From Vibrio injensis (GTDB lineage: Bacteria > Pseudomonadota > Gammaproteobacteria > Enterobacterales > Vibrionaceae): a DNA stretch of 64,000 nt. Positions within the stretch are counted from its first letter, which is position 1; each line of letters opens with the position of its first letter. The DNA is taken from the NCBI RefSeq assembly GCF_001895205.1, contig NZ_BDJF01000017.1:1-64000 (forward strand), given 5' to 3'. A program made the translations under genes and the position numbers. Below, piece by piece: positions 8,967-18,869 of the stretch. The notes under the pieces are model-generated. The model was not told the DNA's origin. It saw only the letters and a program-made list of their open reading frames with translations, and did not search any database.

Positions 8967-11585
8967 TTACTCAACCTCTCCAATAAACTCACCATTTTCG
9001 GCAGCTAAATAGATACGTTGAACTGGCTGCTTGTCAGCAAGTTTATTTAATAAAGCTAATGAAATGGGCGGTAATAATTGCCCTTCGATAATCGCTTCAA
9101 GCATACGAGCTCCATTTTCAGAACGTGTCGCACGATTTAAGATCTCTTCGATCAAGCTATCTTTAATCACGACCTCTGCTGAGTACCGTTGTTTAAATAG
9201 TTGTTCGAGTCGAGTCAATTTACCTCGTACAATCTGTTCTAAAACCTCTTTATTGAGTGGTAAGTAAGGAATAATTTCCATACGAGCAAGTAATGCAGGT
9301 TTAAAAAATGCAGCTAATTCAGGATATAGCTGTTCATCCAATAATTGAGGTTGCTGAGCATAATCAACAATAGTTTGATAACCGAGATTGGAAGTAAGGA
9401 AAAAGACAATATTTTGGCAATCAATTAATCTACCTTCACCGTCAGCCAATTCACCTTTATCAAATGCCTGATAAAACAAGTTGAGCACTTCGGGATGCGC
9501 TTTTTCTACTTCATCTAATAACACAACAGAATAAGGCATTTTACGAATGGCTTCGGTAAGAATACCACCTTCACCATAGCCTACATAACCAGGTGGAGAA
9601 CCGATTAAACGTGAAACCGTATGTTTTTCCTGATACTCAGACATATTAATTGTGGTTAAAAATTGCTTTCCACCGTATAATTGTTCAGCAAGTTGGACAA
9701 CCGTTTCTGTTTTACCCACACCGCTAGGACCAACCAATAAAAAGGCTCCTTTGGGACGTCCAGGGCGACGCAAATCTGCACGAGCGGTTAAGAGATGGTG
9801 ATGAACTCGCCCTATAGCCGTGTCTTGTCCTTTAATGACTTCACTTAAAATAGAGGTGAGATGAGTAATTTTATGTAACTCATCACTGTTCATTTGATCA
9901 ACAGGCACACCTGTCCAATCAGCAATCACTTCTGCGATCTGTTGGGCATCAACTTGTGGATGCATTAAACGTTCCGAATGCGGAATATTATCTAATGTTT
10001 GGTACTCCGCTCGTAGTTGGCTCAATAACTCATCACGTTCCACTTGAGTTTCTTCACTCTGACTACCCGAGTCATCAAGAAGCTGTTCGCGCAGTGTAAT
10101 AATCCGACCAATGATCGTTTTCTGCTCTTGCCAACGTTGCGTTAACTCTGCTTTTTCAGCTTCATCGCTGGCTTCCTGATTACATAACTCGTCTAAACGA
10201 TGCGTATCTACAACTTGGCCTAAGTATTGAGCACGCTTAAGCATATCAATTTCTAACTGTCGTTGATGACAGGCAGTTTCAAGTTGGGCTAAACGCTTAG
10301 GAGGAGTGGTAATATTAATAGCAATACGTGCACACGCCGTATCCAACACGTCAATGGCTTTATCCGGAAGTTGCCTACCTGAAAGGTAACGAGCTGAGAG
10401 CTCCGCGGCAGCTTTCAATGCATCATCAGTAATCAATACGTTGTGGGCTTTTTCGTAAACACGATTCAATCCGCGTAGAATATCGACGGCTTGCCCAATG
10501 CTTGGTTCTTCTAATTTCACCAATTGAAAACGACGAGTCAGAGCTGGATCTTTTTCAAAATATTTTTTGTACTCTTTCCAAGTGGTCGCTGCAACGGTAC
10601 TCAGCTCGCCTCGAGCAAGGGCTGGCTTAAGCAAATTAGCCGCATCACTCCCACCTTCTTGATTACCAGAACCAATTAAAGTGTGGGCTTCATCGATAAA
10701 TAGAATGATGGGTTTCGGGGAGGTTTTGATAGCATCAATAACGCCTTTGAGGCGCTTTTCGAATTCACCTTTTACCGATGCCCCTGCTTGTAGTAAACCC
10801 AAATCAAGCGAACACAACTCCACGTTTTGCAGTTGCGTAGGTACGTTACCTGAGGCGACACGAAGTGCAAGACCTTCAATCATCGCACTCTTTCCGACAC
10901 CAGCATCGCCGACCACAATAGGGTTGTTTTTACGTCGACGGCATAAAATATCAATCATTAAATTGAGTTCGTTTTCACGACATAAGACTGGATCTAACTC
11001 ACCATTACGAGCTTGCTCAGTAATATTGGTACAGTATTTATGTAAAGGAGAAGAAGATGCCGAATCCAGCGGCATCACCCCCTTAGAACCTGATTTATTT
11101 TTATCAACCACCGATTCTGCAGAATCTTGTAATAAGGTATCAAAGCCTTTTTTTAGGCTCTCTTTGTTAATATTGTCAAAAATACGGATCAAATTTAGTG
11201 GTAGATAGCGATCCGCCCGCATTAACGCGGCCAAAAATATCACACCGGAACGGAGTTGATTTTGATTAAGCTCTGTCGTGGAAAGTAGCCAAGCTTCTTG
11301 CAATAGCTCAACCAAAAGTGGGGAAAATGCCGGATAAGTATCCAACACTTGCTCACGAGCATAACTAGCACTAATCGCATGCTTAATCGCGTCCACATCT
11401 AAATTAGCTTGCTTAGCTATAAGACGTACATCTGAAAGTGGGTTTTCAAGCAACACATGCAAAAAGTGCTCATAAGTCACCTCTGGATGCTGACGTTCAA
11501 TACATAAAGACGCAGCTTGCTCCAGTGCTAGCTTACTTTGTGCATTAAGTTTTGAAATTAACGTGGGTAATTCAATACGGATCAT
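8967..11585 (-). CDS. clpV: T6SS sheath-recycling ATPase ClpV (TssH)
   Basis: 872 residues, full length for ClpV. A Clp-N repeat domain (about 1-150) precedes two AAA+ domains: Walker A GDAGVGKS at 226-233 with Walker [10 protein letters not shown], and a second Walker [10 protein letters not shown] near 620 with [12 protein letters not shown]. The middle (about 420-530) is charged and helical like the Clp M domain. ClpV unfolds contracted TssB/TssC sheath so that subunits are reused; both partners are encoded upstream. It starts at ATG 11585, 22 bp after tssL. The linker after residue 155 is rich in Ser and Lys, as in other ClpV proteins. No defect seen. Confidence 0.97.
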   Translation of the reverse strand: MIRIELPTLISKLNAQSKLALEQAASLCIERQHPEVTYEHFLHVLLENPLSDVRLIAKQANLDVDAIKHAISASYAREQVLDTYPAFSPLLVELLQEAWLLSTTELNQNQLRSGVIFLAALMRADRYLPLNLIRIFDNINKESLKKGFDTLLQDSAESVVDKNKSGSKGVMPLDSASSSPLHKYCTNITEQARNGELDPVLCRENELNLMIDILCRRRKNNPIVVGDAGVGKSAMIEGLALRVASGNVPTQLQNVELCSLDLGLLQAGASVKGEFEKRLKGVIDAIKTSPKPIILFIDEAHTLIGSGNQEGGSDAANLLKPALARGELSTVAATTWKEYKKYFEKDPALTRRFQLVKLEEPSIGQAVDILRGLNRVYEKAHNVLITDDALKAAAELSARYLSGRQLPDKAIDVLDTACARIAINITTPPKRLAQLETACHQRQLEIDMLKRAQYLGQVVDTHRLDELCNQEASDEAEKAELTQRWQEQKTIIGRIITLREQLLDDSGSQSEETQVERDELLSQLRAEYQTLDNIPHSERLMHPQVDAQQIAEVIADWTGVPVDQMNSDELHKITHLTSILSEVIKGQDTAIGRVHHHLLTARADLRRPGRPKGAFLLVGPSGVGKTETVVQLAEQLYGGKQFLTTINMSEYQEKHTVSRLIGSPPGYVGYGEGGILTEAIRKMPYSVVLLDEVEKAHPEVLNLFYQAFDKGELADGEGRLIDCQNIVFFLTSNLGYQTIVDYAQQPQLLDEQLYPELAAFFKPALLARMEIIPYLPLNKEVLEQIVRGKLTRLEQLFKQRYSAEVVIKDSLIEEILNRATRSENGARMLEAIIEGQLLPPISLALLNKLADKQPVQRIYLAAENGEFIGEVE

Positions 11586-11607
11586 TATAATAACCTAGCC
11601 TTTATAA

Positions 11608-12381
11608 TTAGAGTATTTGGTTTAATTGATTTAAAACATCAGAGGATTTAGTATGTAACAAATAAGAATAACCTAAAAACACACCCCCCCAAATAATTAA
11701 GAAGCCGAGCAAAACTGACCAAATAGGCAACTGTCGACTTAACTTATATTTAGATTTCACAACATGCTCAGTCGCAGAGGTTAATTCTTTTGGCTCATTA
11801 TCATCAAGAGAGTTAATAATATTATGTAAACGACTGATCACTTTTTCACGCTCATTACGACCATTATCCATTACACGATATTTACCTTCAAAACCTAAAA
11901 TCAAACAATGATAAATAAACTCTAGTAACAGGCGGTAACGTTCAGGCTCACCTTCTAAACGGCTGAGAATAGTAAATACCTTTTCACCTCCCCACGTTTC
12001 ATTGTGAAAACGCGATAACATTGAATGCTCAGCCCACAAGCTTGAAGATCCCCAATCAGTTCCCATAACCGCTTCATCAAGAACAGCACACAAAATATAG
12101 CGATAAGCCATCAATATAGCGTGATCAAAGCCTTGTTCAGTCAATTCAATCTCAATAGCCTTGATCTCTTCAATTGCCTGTTTATAAATTTGCTCAATAT
12201 TGGCACACTCAGTCAAGCTTCTTACACGCAACGCTAGACCAAATAAAGGAGTCGCAGCATCAATTAAGCTATTTGAATTATTGCCTCGTAATTGAAACCA
12301 ATAATCTTGGTCATGATTCATTTGTTCAGCACTATCGAACAGAAGCCCACTATATTGAGTATTTTTTTTATTCACTTCCAT
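11608..12381 (-). CDS. tssL: T6SS membrane protein TssL (DotU/IcmH family, VasF)
   Basis: 257 residues. A cytoplasmic DotU domain fills residues 25-190 (conserved region ILCAVLDEAVMGTDWG), and one membrane segment lies near the C terminus, about 218-240 (LPIWSVLLGFLIIWGGVF), with only a short tail after it. There is no OmpA-like peptidoglycan-binding domain, so this is the short form of TssL seen in V. cholerae. It forms the inner-membrane complex with TssM and TssJ. It lies 2 bp after tssK and 22 bp before clpV. Confidence 0.95.
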   Translation of the reverse strand: MEVNKKNTQYSGLLFDSAEQMNHDQDYWFQLRGNNSNSLIDAATPLFGLALRVRSLTECANIEQIYKQAIEEIKAIEIELTEQGFDHAILMAYRYILCAVLDEAVMGTDWGSSSLWAEHSMLSRFHNETWGGEKVFTILSRLEGEPERYRLLLEFIYHCLILGFEGKYRVMDNGRNEREKVISRLHNIINSLDDNEPKELTSATEHVVKSKYKLSRQLPIWSVLLGFLIIWGGVFLGYSYLLHTKSSDVLNQLNQIL

Positions 12382-12383
12382 GA

Positions 12384-13718
12384 TTAGTTCCTAATTGCCC
12401 AAAATTGAAGATCAAGATCATCGAACGCTCCCGCCACATGGAAAGCAAAGCCACTTGAATGGGCCAACATCGCCCATGCCGAACTCGTTTTATCCAACTG
12501 ATAATAAGTATAACCAGCGTGATACGGCAATTGTCTAGGAGCGACAGGCAATGCTGTAATTGGAATACCTGGCAGTTGAAGAGAAATAAGCTCACGGATT
12601 TTTTCCACCGATGATACTTTCGTCTGCTGGGTAAATAATCGACGTAATTCATCAAGTGGCATGCGAGCTTTCACCGCAATAATGAATTCAGCACTTTCGA
12701 TCAACTGAGGGTCATGAATTGGGGCAACCATTAATCCATACTTACGCTTGTCTAGTTGAATAGAAACCGCTCTCGGTTCTAGAACAATGCTTAGGCTTTG
12801 TCTTAAACTACGAATTAAAGGTTGAAAAGACTGACTCGGCATTTCATGATTATAACTTGGAATCGTTGGTGGTAATCGACTTTCATCAGTGAAGGTTGCC
12901 AATTCTCCACAAACACTCGCAAGGCATTCAAACAAACGTTCAGGATGTAAACTACGTAGCTCAGCTAAGTGTTGCATCTGTGGTTGTAAACGGTTTAGTG
13001 CTTGTAACAACATAAAATCCGAAACATCAGCCACACCACCTTGTGATGGTGCACTAATACGTTGTGCAATATTTTTGGCACGCTCTCGCATTAATCCTGA
13101 GATTTCATTAATAAAACGGTGAAGTGACGGATTACTTGCTACATTAATATGACACGGAATAAAATCAGGGTCTAAAACAATACTTCCATCAGGACGTTTC
13201 TCCATAATACGCGCAACCGCAATAGAGGCATAAGAGCTACGATCTTCTTTTTCGAGCATTAGCTGAATACGAACTGGAGAGACATCTAACGTTGTCGTAT
13301 CGCCTCTAACGGTATGCACATCACGCACTTCTAAACGGCTGCTAACAAATCGGCCAGTCCCTCTTTCTTCAGGCCAATTAATCTCCATCAATGAATCACT
13401 GCGTAATGGAATAGCTAGGTAGACGAGTTGGTTAGCAAGAGAAGCATCTTCAATTTCTAAAGCATCAGGTAATACGTCTTCTTGAGGAATACGAAAAACC
13501 GTCCCATCAGGCATAATACCAACTGCACGTTCAATAGCGATACGACCGAAAGAGAGATACTCAGGGTTAAGTGATAACTCAGAAACACCATGTAAATAGC
13601 GACTTACGGATAAAATTCGCTCATCTATATGATATTCTAAAAAACGTTGTTGCTGCTGGAAATGCTGGGGCTTAATAAACAGTCCTTCATTCCAAATGAC
13701 ACGATTACGCGCAAACAT
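12384..13718 (-). CDS. tssK: T6SS baseplate protein TssK (VasE)
   Basis: 444 residues, the standard TssK length. The N terminus (NRVIWNEGLFIKPQHFQQQ) carries the strongly conserved WxEGxFxxPQHFQQ signature of the family. TssK joins the baseplate (TssE, F, G) to the membrane complex (TssJ, L, M). It is packed 4 bp after tssJ and 2 bp before tssL. No internal stop or frame break was found; an apparent minus-frame fragment at 12368-12655 is a shadow of this gene. Confidence 0.96.
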   Translation of the reverse strand: MFARNRVIWNEGLFIKPQHFQQQQRFLEYHIDERILSVSRYLHGVSELSLNPEYLSFGRIAIERAVGIMPDGTVFRIPQEDVLPDALEIEDASLANQLVYLAIPLRSDSLMEINWPEERGTGRFVSSRLEVRDVHTVRGDTTTLDVSPVRIQLMLEKEDRSSYASIAVARIMEKRPDGSIVLDPDFIPCHINVASNPSLHRFINEISGLMRERAKNIAQRISAPSQGGVADVSDFMLLQALNRLQPQMQHLAELRSLHPERLFECLASVCGELATFTDESRLPPTIPSYNHEMPSQSFQPLIRSLRQSLSIVLEPRAVSIQLDKRKYGLMVAPIHDPQLIESAEFIIAVKARMPLDELRRLFTQQTKVSSVEKIRELISLQLPGIPITALPVAPRQLPYHAGYTYYQLDKTSSAWAMLAHSSGFAFHVAGAFDDLDLQFWAIRN

Positions 13719-13722
13719 CTTG

Positions 13723-14202
13723 TTACTCCACTCTTTTCAGTTTTACATCGTAGTCTTTGAAATACATCAAAAGATGATACTCCCTACCCTTATTCAATAC
13801 TTTTACTGCTTTTTTCCATTCACTTAATTCTGGTTCAGAAAAATGCGCCATCACTCCGATATAATTAGTATTTTCATTAATTTCAAAAGAGTTAACGAAT
13901 TTAAATTGATCGGGTGTCAACACATAATCGTAAATAGCAATAAAATTACTACGCAATGCTTTTTTATAATCTGCTTTAATTTGGTCATAATCTGCTGACA
14001 TAAACATTGAGTCATCTCTAAGCTCAAATACTTGTATTTCTACCGGGGAAGCTTCTCCCCAAATATTTGGATTAGTTCCTTCATCACTAACCAAACTAAA
14101 TGTAACCTTCGTAGGCTGTTTAGCCGGTTCATATTTTTCTGATGAACTACACGCGCTTAACATCGTCAATAGTATCAACAGAATAAAAGACCTTTTATTC
14201 AC
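13723..14202 (-). CDS. tssJ: T6SS outer-membrane lipoprotein TssJ
   Basis: About 159 residues. A GTG at 14202 is preferred over a longer frame reaching 14277, because it lies one base after the tagH stop and has a GGAG ribosome site 7 bases upstream. It gives a clean lipoprotein signal peptide, MNKRSFILLILLTMLSAC, with lipobox LSAC. The mature part has the small beta-sandwich look of TssJ (family region VTFSLVSDEGTNPN). TssJ anchors TssM to the outer membrane. The longer frame would overlap tagH by about 70 bp and bury the signal peptide. Confidence 0.9.
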   Translation of the reverse strand: MNKRSFILLILLTMLSACSSSEKYEPAKQPTKVTFSLVSDEGTNPNIWGEASPVEIQVFELRDDSMFMSADYDQIKADYKKALRSNFIAIYDYVLTPDQFKFVNSFEINENTNYIGVMAHFSEPELSEWKKAVKVLNKGREYHLLMYFKDYDVKLKRVE

Positions 14203-14203
14203 A

Positions 14204-15667
14204 CTATAGCTCCAATTGCTTTTCGCGAATTTTCTTATCGTACGACTGCTCAAAGATTTCCCAAAATAACTTTTCAAAACCCTTCTGACGATGAGAGGTC
14301 AACTCTTGGTAATAATGGCAGTACATATCCCATGCCCATGAGTCTGATGTTTGGTTTTGCTTATCACTATTTCGTTTATAATGCTCAAAACGACGTAATA
14401 GTACTTGTGGGGAGAATGCATTAAGAATTTGATTTAAAGCTTCACTGGTTGCGTGTTGCATTGCTTCATTGTGATTACGAATATTTTTTAAACTCTCAGA
14501 AATAGCGGCAGGTGCAGATAAATGGACTAAGCTTTTATCTGCATCATAGAGTGTTCGAATAGTTTCTGCATAAGATAATCCTAAGCGAAGTGGGTTGTCC
14601 TCTATCGGTTGCAAGTTACGGTTCATCATACCGAAGCGGCTTTCACTGGCTTGTTGATGCAACTCTAGCAAACCTTTCACACAAGCTTGTAATGATTGTC
14701 CAAGTTCTTCCGATAACATATGCATTCTAGCCATATCATGGCTGTTCGCTACTTCCACCCCCAATCCTGTTAACATCGGACCGGTGAGTAAATGATTCAC
14801 GCTCGTTGGCTGTGCACTCTCTACTTCTTTTTGGGGTTGATAATTTTTAGCGACTTCTTCTTCTAATAAATCTAATACATTTTCGTCCATATTTAAGCCC
14901 TCTGATGCGTTTTCATTACTGTGGTTAGCATTAAAAGATGTTGATTGCTGAGAAGCCTCATCCACTGATGCAACATTTTCAATGCGATTCTTTTTACCTA
15001 AACCAAGAATTTTCTTTAAACGAATGGATGATGTCATTTCGTACTCACTATCTGCTTGTGGTGTAAATTGAAGCGATGCACTTCCTTCATCATAATTAGA
15101 TGCTAACCATTCTTTTTTTTCAGCGTTCTTTGGTAAGTCATCTAATAATGATTGCTCTTCATTTGTCTCATTTATTAAATTATCTAGAGCAATTAGAGGG
15201 TCTACAAAGGTTGTTTGAACATCAACATCAATACTACGCATTTCATGCCAATCAGCGTCTTTAAGTAATTCTATCCCATTATTTTCGAACAATTCCTCAA
15301 GAGATCCATGAGCTAATAAATCACTCTCGCCAATAGACTCCAAAATGATTCGAATTAAATAAGATCCAATCCTAACCTCATCTTTATGCTCTAACTTGGC
15401 AAACGATCCTCTCCCTAAAGGCATGTGAGAACCATTGATATAGGTATGACCACATAAATCCTGAAGACAGAAAGCACCATCTATAACACTAACACCACAG
15501 TGTCTAGGATGTATTTGACCTTTTGAATCAATCAGATACCAATCTACATTATTATTTTCAGATCCAATAATTCCACCTTGCGTTGTAAAAACACATTGTG
15601 CTGATAGTCCCGACTCAAGTAATTGGGTATTGGTAACTATCATAGAAAGCGTCCGATTCTTCTGCAT
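14204..15667 (-). CDS. tagH: FHA-domain T6SS protein (TagH)
   Basis: 487 residues. An N-terminal forkhead-associated domain (about 10-107) shows the usual GGIIGS, RHC and TYINGS elements, which bind phosphothreonine. A variable acidic and Asn/Ser-rich middle follows, then a C-terminal helical domain found in T6SS FHA proteins (about 310-487, around MLTGLGVEVANSHDMARMHMLSEEL). It matches VCA0112 by order. No Ser/Thr kinase (PpkA) or phosphatase (PppA) gene is visible in the window, so whether phosphorylation controls this system is open. Packed between tssG (3 bp) and tssJ (1 bp). Confidence 0.92.
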   Translation of the reverse strand: MQKNRTLSMIVTNTQLLESGLSAQCVFTTQGGIIGSENNNVDWYLIDSKGQIHPRHCGVSVIDGAFCLQDLCGHTYINGSHMPLGRGSFAKLEHKDEVRIGSYLIRIILESIGESDLLAHGSLEELFENNGIELLKDADWHEMRSIDVDVQTTFVDPLIALDNLINETNEEQSLLDDLPKNAEKKEWLASNYDEGSASLQFTPQADSEYEMTSSIRLKKILGLGKKNRIENVASVDEASQQSTSFNANHSNENASEGLNMDENVLDLLEEEVAKNYQPQKEVESAQPTSVNHLLTGPMLTGLGVEVANSHDMARMHMLSEELGQSLQACVKGLLELHQQASESRFGMMNRNLQPIEDNPLRLGLSYAETIRTLYDADKSLVHLSAPAAISESLKNIRNHNEAMQHATSEALNQILNAFSPQVLLRRFEHYKRNSDKQNQTSDSWAWDMYCHYYQELTSHRQKGFEKLFWEIFEQSYDKKIREKQLEL

Positions 15668-15670
15668 GTT

Positions 15671-16687
15671 TTACTGCCTTACCTGTATAAGCACATTCTT
15701 GTCAGAGGCTTCACTACCTAGAAAAGATGACCAACCTAGCGCTACCCCACTATCACGAGATAAACTCATCACCGGAACTTCACTTTCATCCATCGTTAAT
15801 TCAAGATCGTACGCCATTTGCTCTCGTAAAATAAACTCAACTAATTTACATAGTGGCTGATACTCTTTACCTGACGGTAAAAAGTCTGCGAATCGTTCGC
15901 GAGTTAAGTTTTTTATACAAATAATGAATTTACCATTACAGTCCATTACTGATTCACCTAACATAGTATTAATACCCAACTCACCATTCTGCTTACCTAG
16001 ACTCATTTGCTGATCAGTTGCTATATTGACTTTTCTTCTTATCCACTGGCGAATACTAACCTCTTTTAAATCGAAGCAATGAGCTATGATTCCCGCCACA
16101 ACCTGAGGAGAACGACTTCGTCCAGCCAAAGTACCCGCATAAGCGAGCATCTTGCACCAGTTAATCGGAGTTTCTCCTCGAAGATCTGCATCACCTAAGC
16201 CTACTAAAGAGAATAACTGTGATGAAAATTGATCCTGAGCTCCAACTTGAAAACGCACGTAATAGCGATATTTCCGCCATACTCGATAAACTAAGCTAAT
16301 CAGTCGATTATTAAAAAAATCTAAAAACGGACGTTTAAATCCTCCGGGCTCTTCTTCCACTAATTGCTGTAAAAAAAAACCAGGGAGAGGAGACTGTGCA
16401 CCAGTTAAACCAAAAAAATTTGTTTGCAGAATTAAGCGATCATCTTTTCGTTCATATAGCTCTGTTACATCCGAAGGTGCAAAGCCTAAACTCGGGTTCG
16501 CACTGAATACCAATTGACAAGTTCGTTCCCAATCTTCTGATTCCGGATTAGAAGAGTAAAGTTTTTGAAGTAGCTCAACCAATTGATAAAAATTATACAC
16601 TCTTACATCATTAGGTAACTGAGCAGAAGACTCTTGCAACATCGGCATCTCTATATTAATGGCTGCATTCCTGTTTGTGTTCCCCAT
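15671..16687 (-). CDS. tssG: T6SS baseplate protein TssG
   Basis: 338 residues, normal for TssG. Family landmarks include the N-terminal VYNFYQLVELLQKL region and the FFNNRLISLVYRVWRKYRY stretch near 120-140. TssG pairs with two TssF copies in each baseplate wedge. Its start lies 37 bp inside the 3' end of tssF, so translation is probably coupled to tssF; the frame break in tssF may therefore also lower TssG (inference). ATG 16687 is the start chosen because the protein then begins at the usual family position. Confidence 0.94.
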   Translation of the reverse strand: MGNTNRNAAINIEMPMLQESSAQLPNDVRVYNFYQLVELLQKLYSSNPESEDWERTCQLVFSANPSLGFAPSDVTELYERKDDRLILQTNFFGLTGAQSPLPGFFLQQLVEEEPGGFKRPFLDFFNNRLISLVYRVWRKYRYYVRFQVGAQDQFSSQLFSLVGLGDADLRGETPINWCKMLAYAGTLAGRSRSPQVVAGIIAHCFDLKEVSIRQWIRRKVNIATDQQMSLGKQNGELGINTMLGESVMDCNGKFIICIKNLTRERFADFLPSGKEYQPLCKLVEFILREQMAYDLELTMDESEVPVMSLSRDSGVALGWSSFLGSEASDKNVLIQVRQ

Positions 16688-18424
16688 GTGTACTTCTCTT
16701 GATTAGATGCATTAATAACTATTAACTCATGAAAAGAGTTAATACTGGCATAAAGAGCAAAAAAGTGACTGAGTACCGTACCAAACAGGTATAACTCTCC
16801 CTCTGAACCAAAGCAATTTTGATCAATGTGAATCGTAGATTGCAAACCTCTTACAGGTAAGCCGCGCAAGATTTTATCAACGGGCTGTGATTCAATTTTT
16901 TGAATACCCTCAAGGCGTAAACGCGCAACTCGTTCTGCTTGTCGATCAACCAACGCTCTAAAGTCGTAAGCACGAAGTACACTACTTAATGCATCTTTTG
17001 AAAGAAGAGAAAGATAATTGAGCGATAAATTAGAAATCAACACCCATAGCAAGCTACCATCAAGCACCGGCCGTAGTGATTGAGATGGAATAGTAATATT
17101 ACTGAACGTTGCAAATGGTGGTGAGCTATCGGTCGGTTGACAGATATCGCCAATACCAAGTTCTAATGGTAGTAAACGATTAGTGCAGGTCAGTTTGATT
17201 GATACCGCTTCATCAATCTGCATGGATTGAGTTTCATCACCACGAATAAATGAGATAAAATTGTCAAAACCGTCTCCTCGAATACTATCCTTAACCCGAG
17301 TTCGGTAATACAGCGCTTCACGATGGCGAACACGTTCAACTTCATGTTGAAAGCTTTCAAATGCAGAATAAACACGTTTTTCACCACGAATTCTTTGGCT
17401 ATCCTGCGTTTTATCTTGCCATCCATAAACACTATCAACACTAAATACTTCATAATGTGAAGGATAACGACTGGATGGAACAATCCGGTATTCTGAACGT
17501 TTACCTGTTAAATCTATAGGATCTGCATCGTGGTCAAATAAATTGATCACTGGGGTACAATATAATTGAAAGTTCTCTTGTCGTACTCTAACGTCTGCAG
17601 GCAGAGTTTTAGAAAAACAAATCTTTAATTTGAACGTTCCTGATACTGACTTAGGTACCACACTCGCTAAACGCGTGATATCAAAAAAATGGAAGGCTTC
17701 AGGAAAAGCAAGATACTCTTGTAATATTCGATAGCCTTCATAGACATTCGATGGATAGGGCAACAATGATTGCTCACTATTGAAACCAACTGTTTTGAAC
17801 GTATTTGGGGGAAGAGTAAACTCTGTCCCTGCAACGTCAATTACGATTTTATCGAGATAATGATTAAGCCATAAATACAGCATTTGAGAGCTATATTTAT
17901 CTCCTCCTAAATAAAAACGCAGATCATTGAGATGAGCATCACCAACACTCACCTCATCTATCATATTGAGAGAAACTTCAATAACCGTTGCCTCACGGGT
18001 ATGGTGTGCTGTAACTCCCATACATTCCAACGGATAAATCTCCACATCACGACATGTTCTAAAATGGCATTTAGTCTCAAATACTGGCTTACTATCTAAC
18101 TGCGTGCTGCGTGCCACGTGCGATCGTTTGTTTCTCACTAATACTCTGCGGAGTAAAAGAAACAATGCTCATACTTGGCACTGGACGCAAATAATTTGGC
18201 CATAGCATATTAATAATTGAGTGGGTTAGCTCTGGAAACTCATCTTCTACTTTTTCACGCAGACGAGCAGTCAGGAAGGCAAACCCTTCTAATAGTCTCT
18301 CGACATCAGGATCTGTGTTTCTACCGTGCAAAAAACGAGACAACTGAGGATGAATTTCAGTAAAGTGTTTTCCCTGTTCTTTAAGGAAAGCAAGCTCTTC
18401 TCGGAAATACTTATCTTGAGCCAT
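16651..18424 (-). pseudogene. tssF: T6SS baseplate protein TssF, frame broken by a 7-bp duplication
   Basis: TssF is an essential baseplate wedge protein. Here it lies in two frames. The first runs from ATG 18424 (MAQDKYFREELAFLKE) to a stop at 18094-18092; the second continues the family sequence (LDSKPVFETKCHF) to the stop at 16651. The break falls at a perfect tandem 7-mer, CTGCGTG twice at 18100-18113 on the plus strand. Removing one copy restores one 588-residue frame reading IARGTQLDSKP, close to the usual TssF length. The other residues look intact, so the change is recent, a phase-variation event, or a sequencing error. The start is 5 bases after the tssE stop; an upstream TTG at 18433 is less likely. 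Confidence 0.93.
18100..18113. repeat. 7-bp tandem duplication (CTGCGTG x2) in tssF
   Basis: Two perfect, adjacent copies of CTGCGTG occupy 18100-18106 and 18107-18113. Because seven is not a multiple of three, the second copy shifts tssF out of frame and leads to a stop about 16 bases further on in the gene direction. A single copy gives the family-consistent junction. Two repeat units are few for efficient slippage, but precise loss by replication slippage or recombination is possible. Confidence 0.95.
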
Positions 18425-18429
18425 AATTA

Positions 18430-18867
18430 TCAATACACTCGGTATTTTCTGTTTTGATCCAATAGCAGATTAAACTGAACTTTATCATGTAACGCATCGC
18501 TGTTAATTTCAGCTGTTATATAAAAGCGTAGCGTTAAAGGATGAAACGTATCTACATCTGTACTGATCACAATATTTCGCAAACGAGGCTCGTACAGGCT
18601 TAAACAACGCTGTATAGAGAGTTTTATCCGTAAAGATAAATCCAGTGTCTCTAATGTCGCGTCATTAAAATCTACTAGCCCTAGGCTTGGCGCACTCTGT
18701 GCCTCTCCCATGCGAGTATTTAAGATATTGGATACATTACGCTTAATTGACTGGAGTACATCCCATGCATTTGGCCCTTGGGTTAAAGACATAGGATTAG
18801 TGCCAGCTTCTAAACGTTCAAAGAAGCTGACACCAAATGCACTCTCTTCAGGTGCAATATAAGTCAT
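18430..18867 (-). CDS. tssE: T6SS baseplate protein TssE (gp25-like)
   Basis: 145 residues with the gpW/gp25 fold pattern: SLGLVDFND near residue 76 and the YEPRL sequence near 110 that is typical of phage gp25 and TssE. It is the baseplate component that contacts the first sheath ring. It lies 2 bp after tssC and its stop is 5 bases before the tssF ATG. Length and order match VCA0109. Confidence 0.94.
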   Translation of the reverse strand: MTYIAPEESAFGVSFFERLEAGTNPMSLTQGPNAWDVLQSIKRNVSNILNTRMGEAQSAPSLGLVDFNDATLETLDLSLRIKLSIQRCLSLYEPRLRNIVISTDVDTFHPLTLRFYITAEINSDALHDKVQFNLLLDQNRKYRVY

Positions 18868-18869
18868 CG

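Noticed and set aside
10681..11208. Plus-strand open frame of 175 residues inside clpV
   Set aside because: It is antisense to the conserved first AAA+ domain of ClpV, has no ribosome site, and its residues are of low-quality composition.
14203..14277. Longer TssJ form overlapping tagH
   Set aside because: It would bury the lipoprotein signal peptide; the GTG at 14202 with GGAG upstream gives a proper lipobox protein.
18092..18165. Programmed frameshift considered for tssF
   Set aside because: There is no slippery heptamer with a pause structure at the junction, and the shift is exactly explained by a 7-bp duplication that relatives would not be expected to have.
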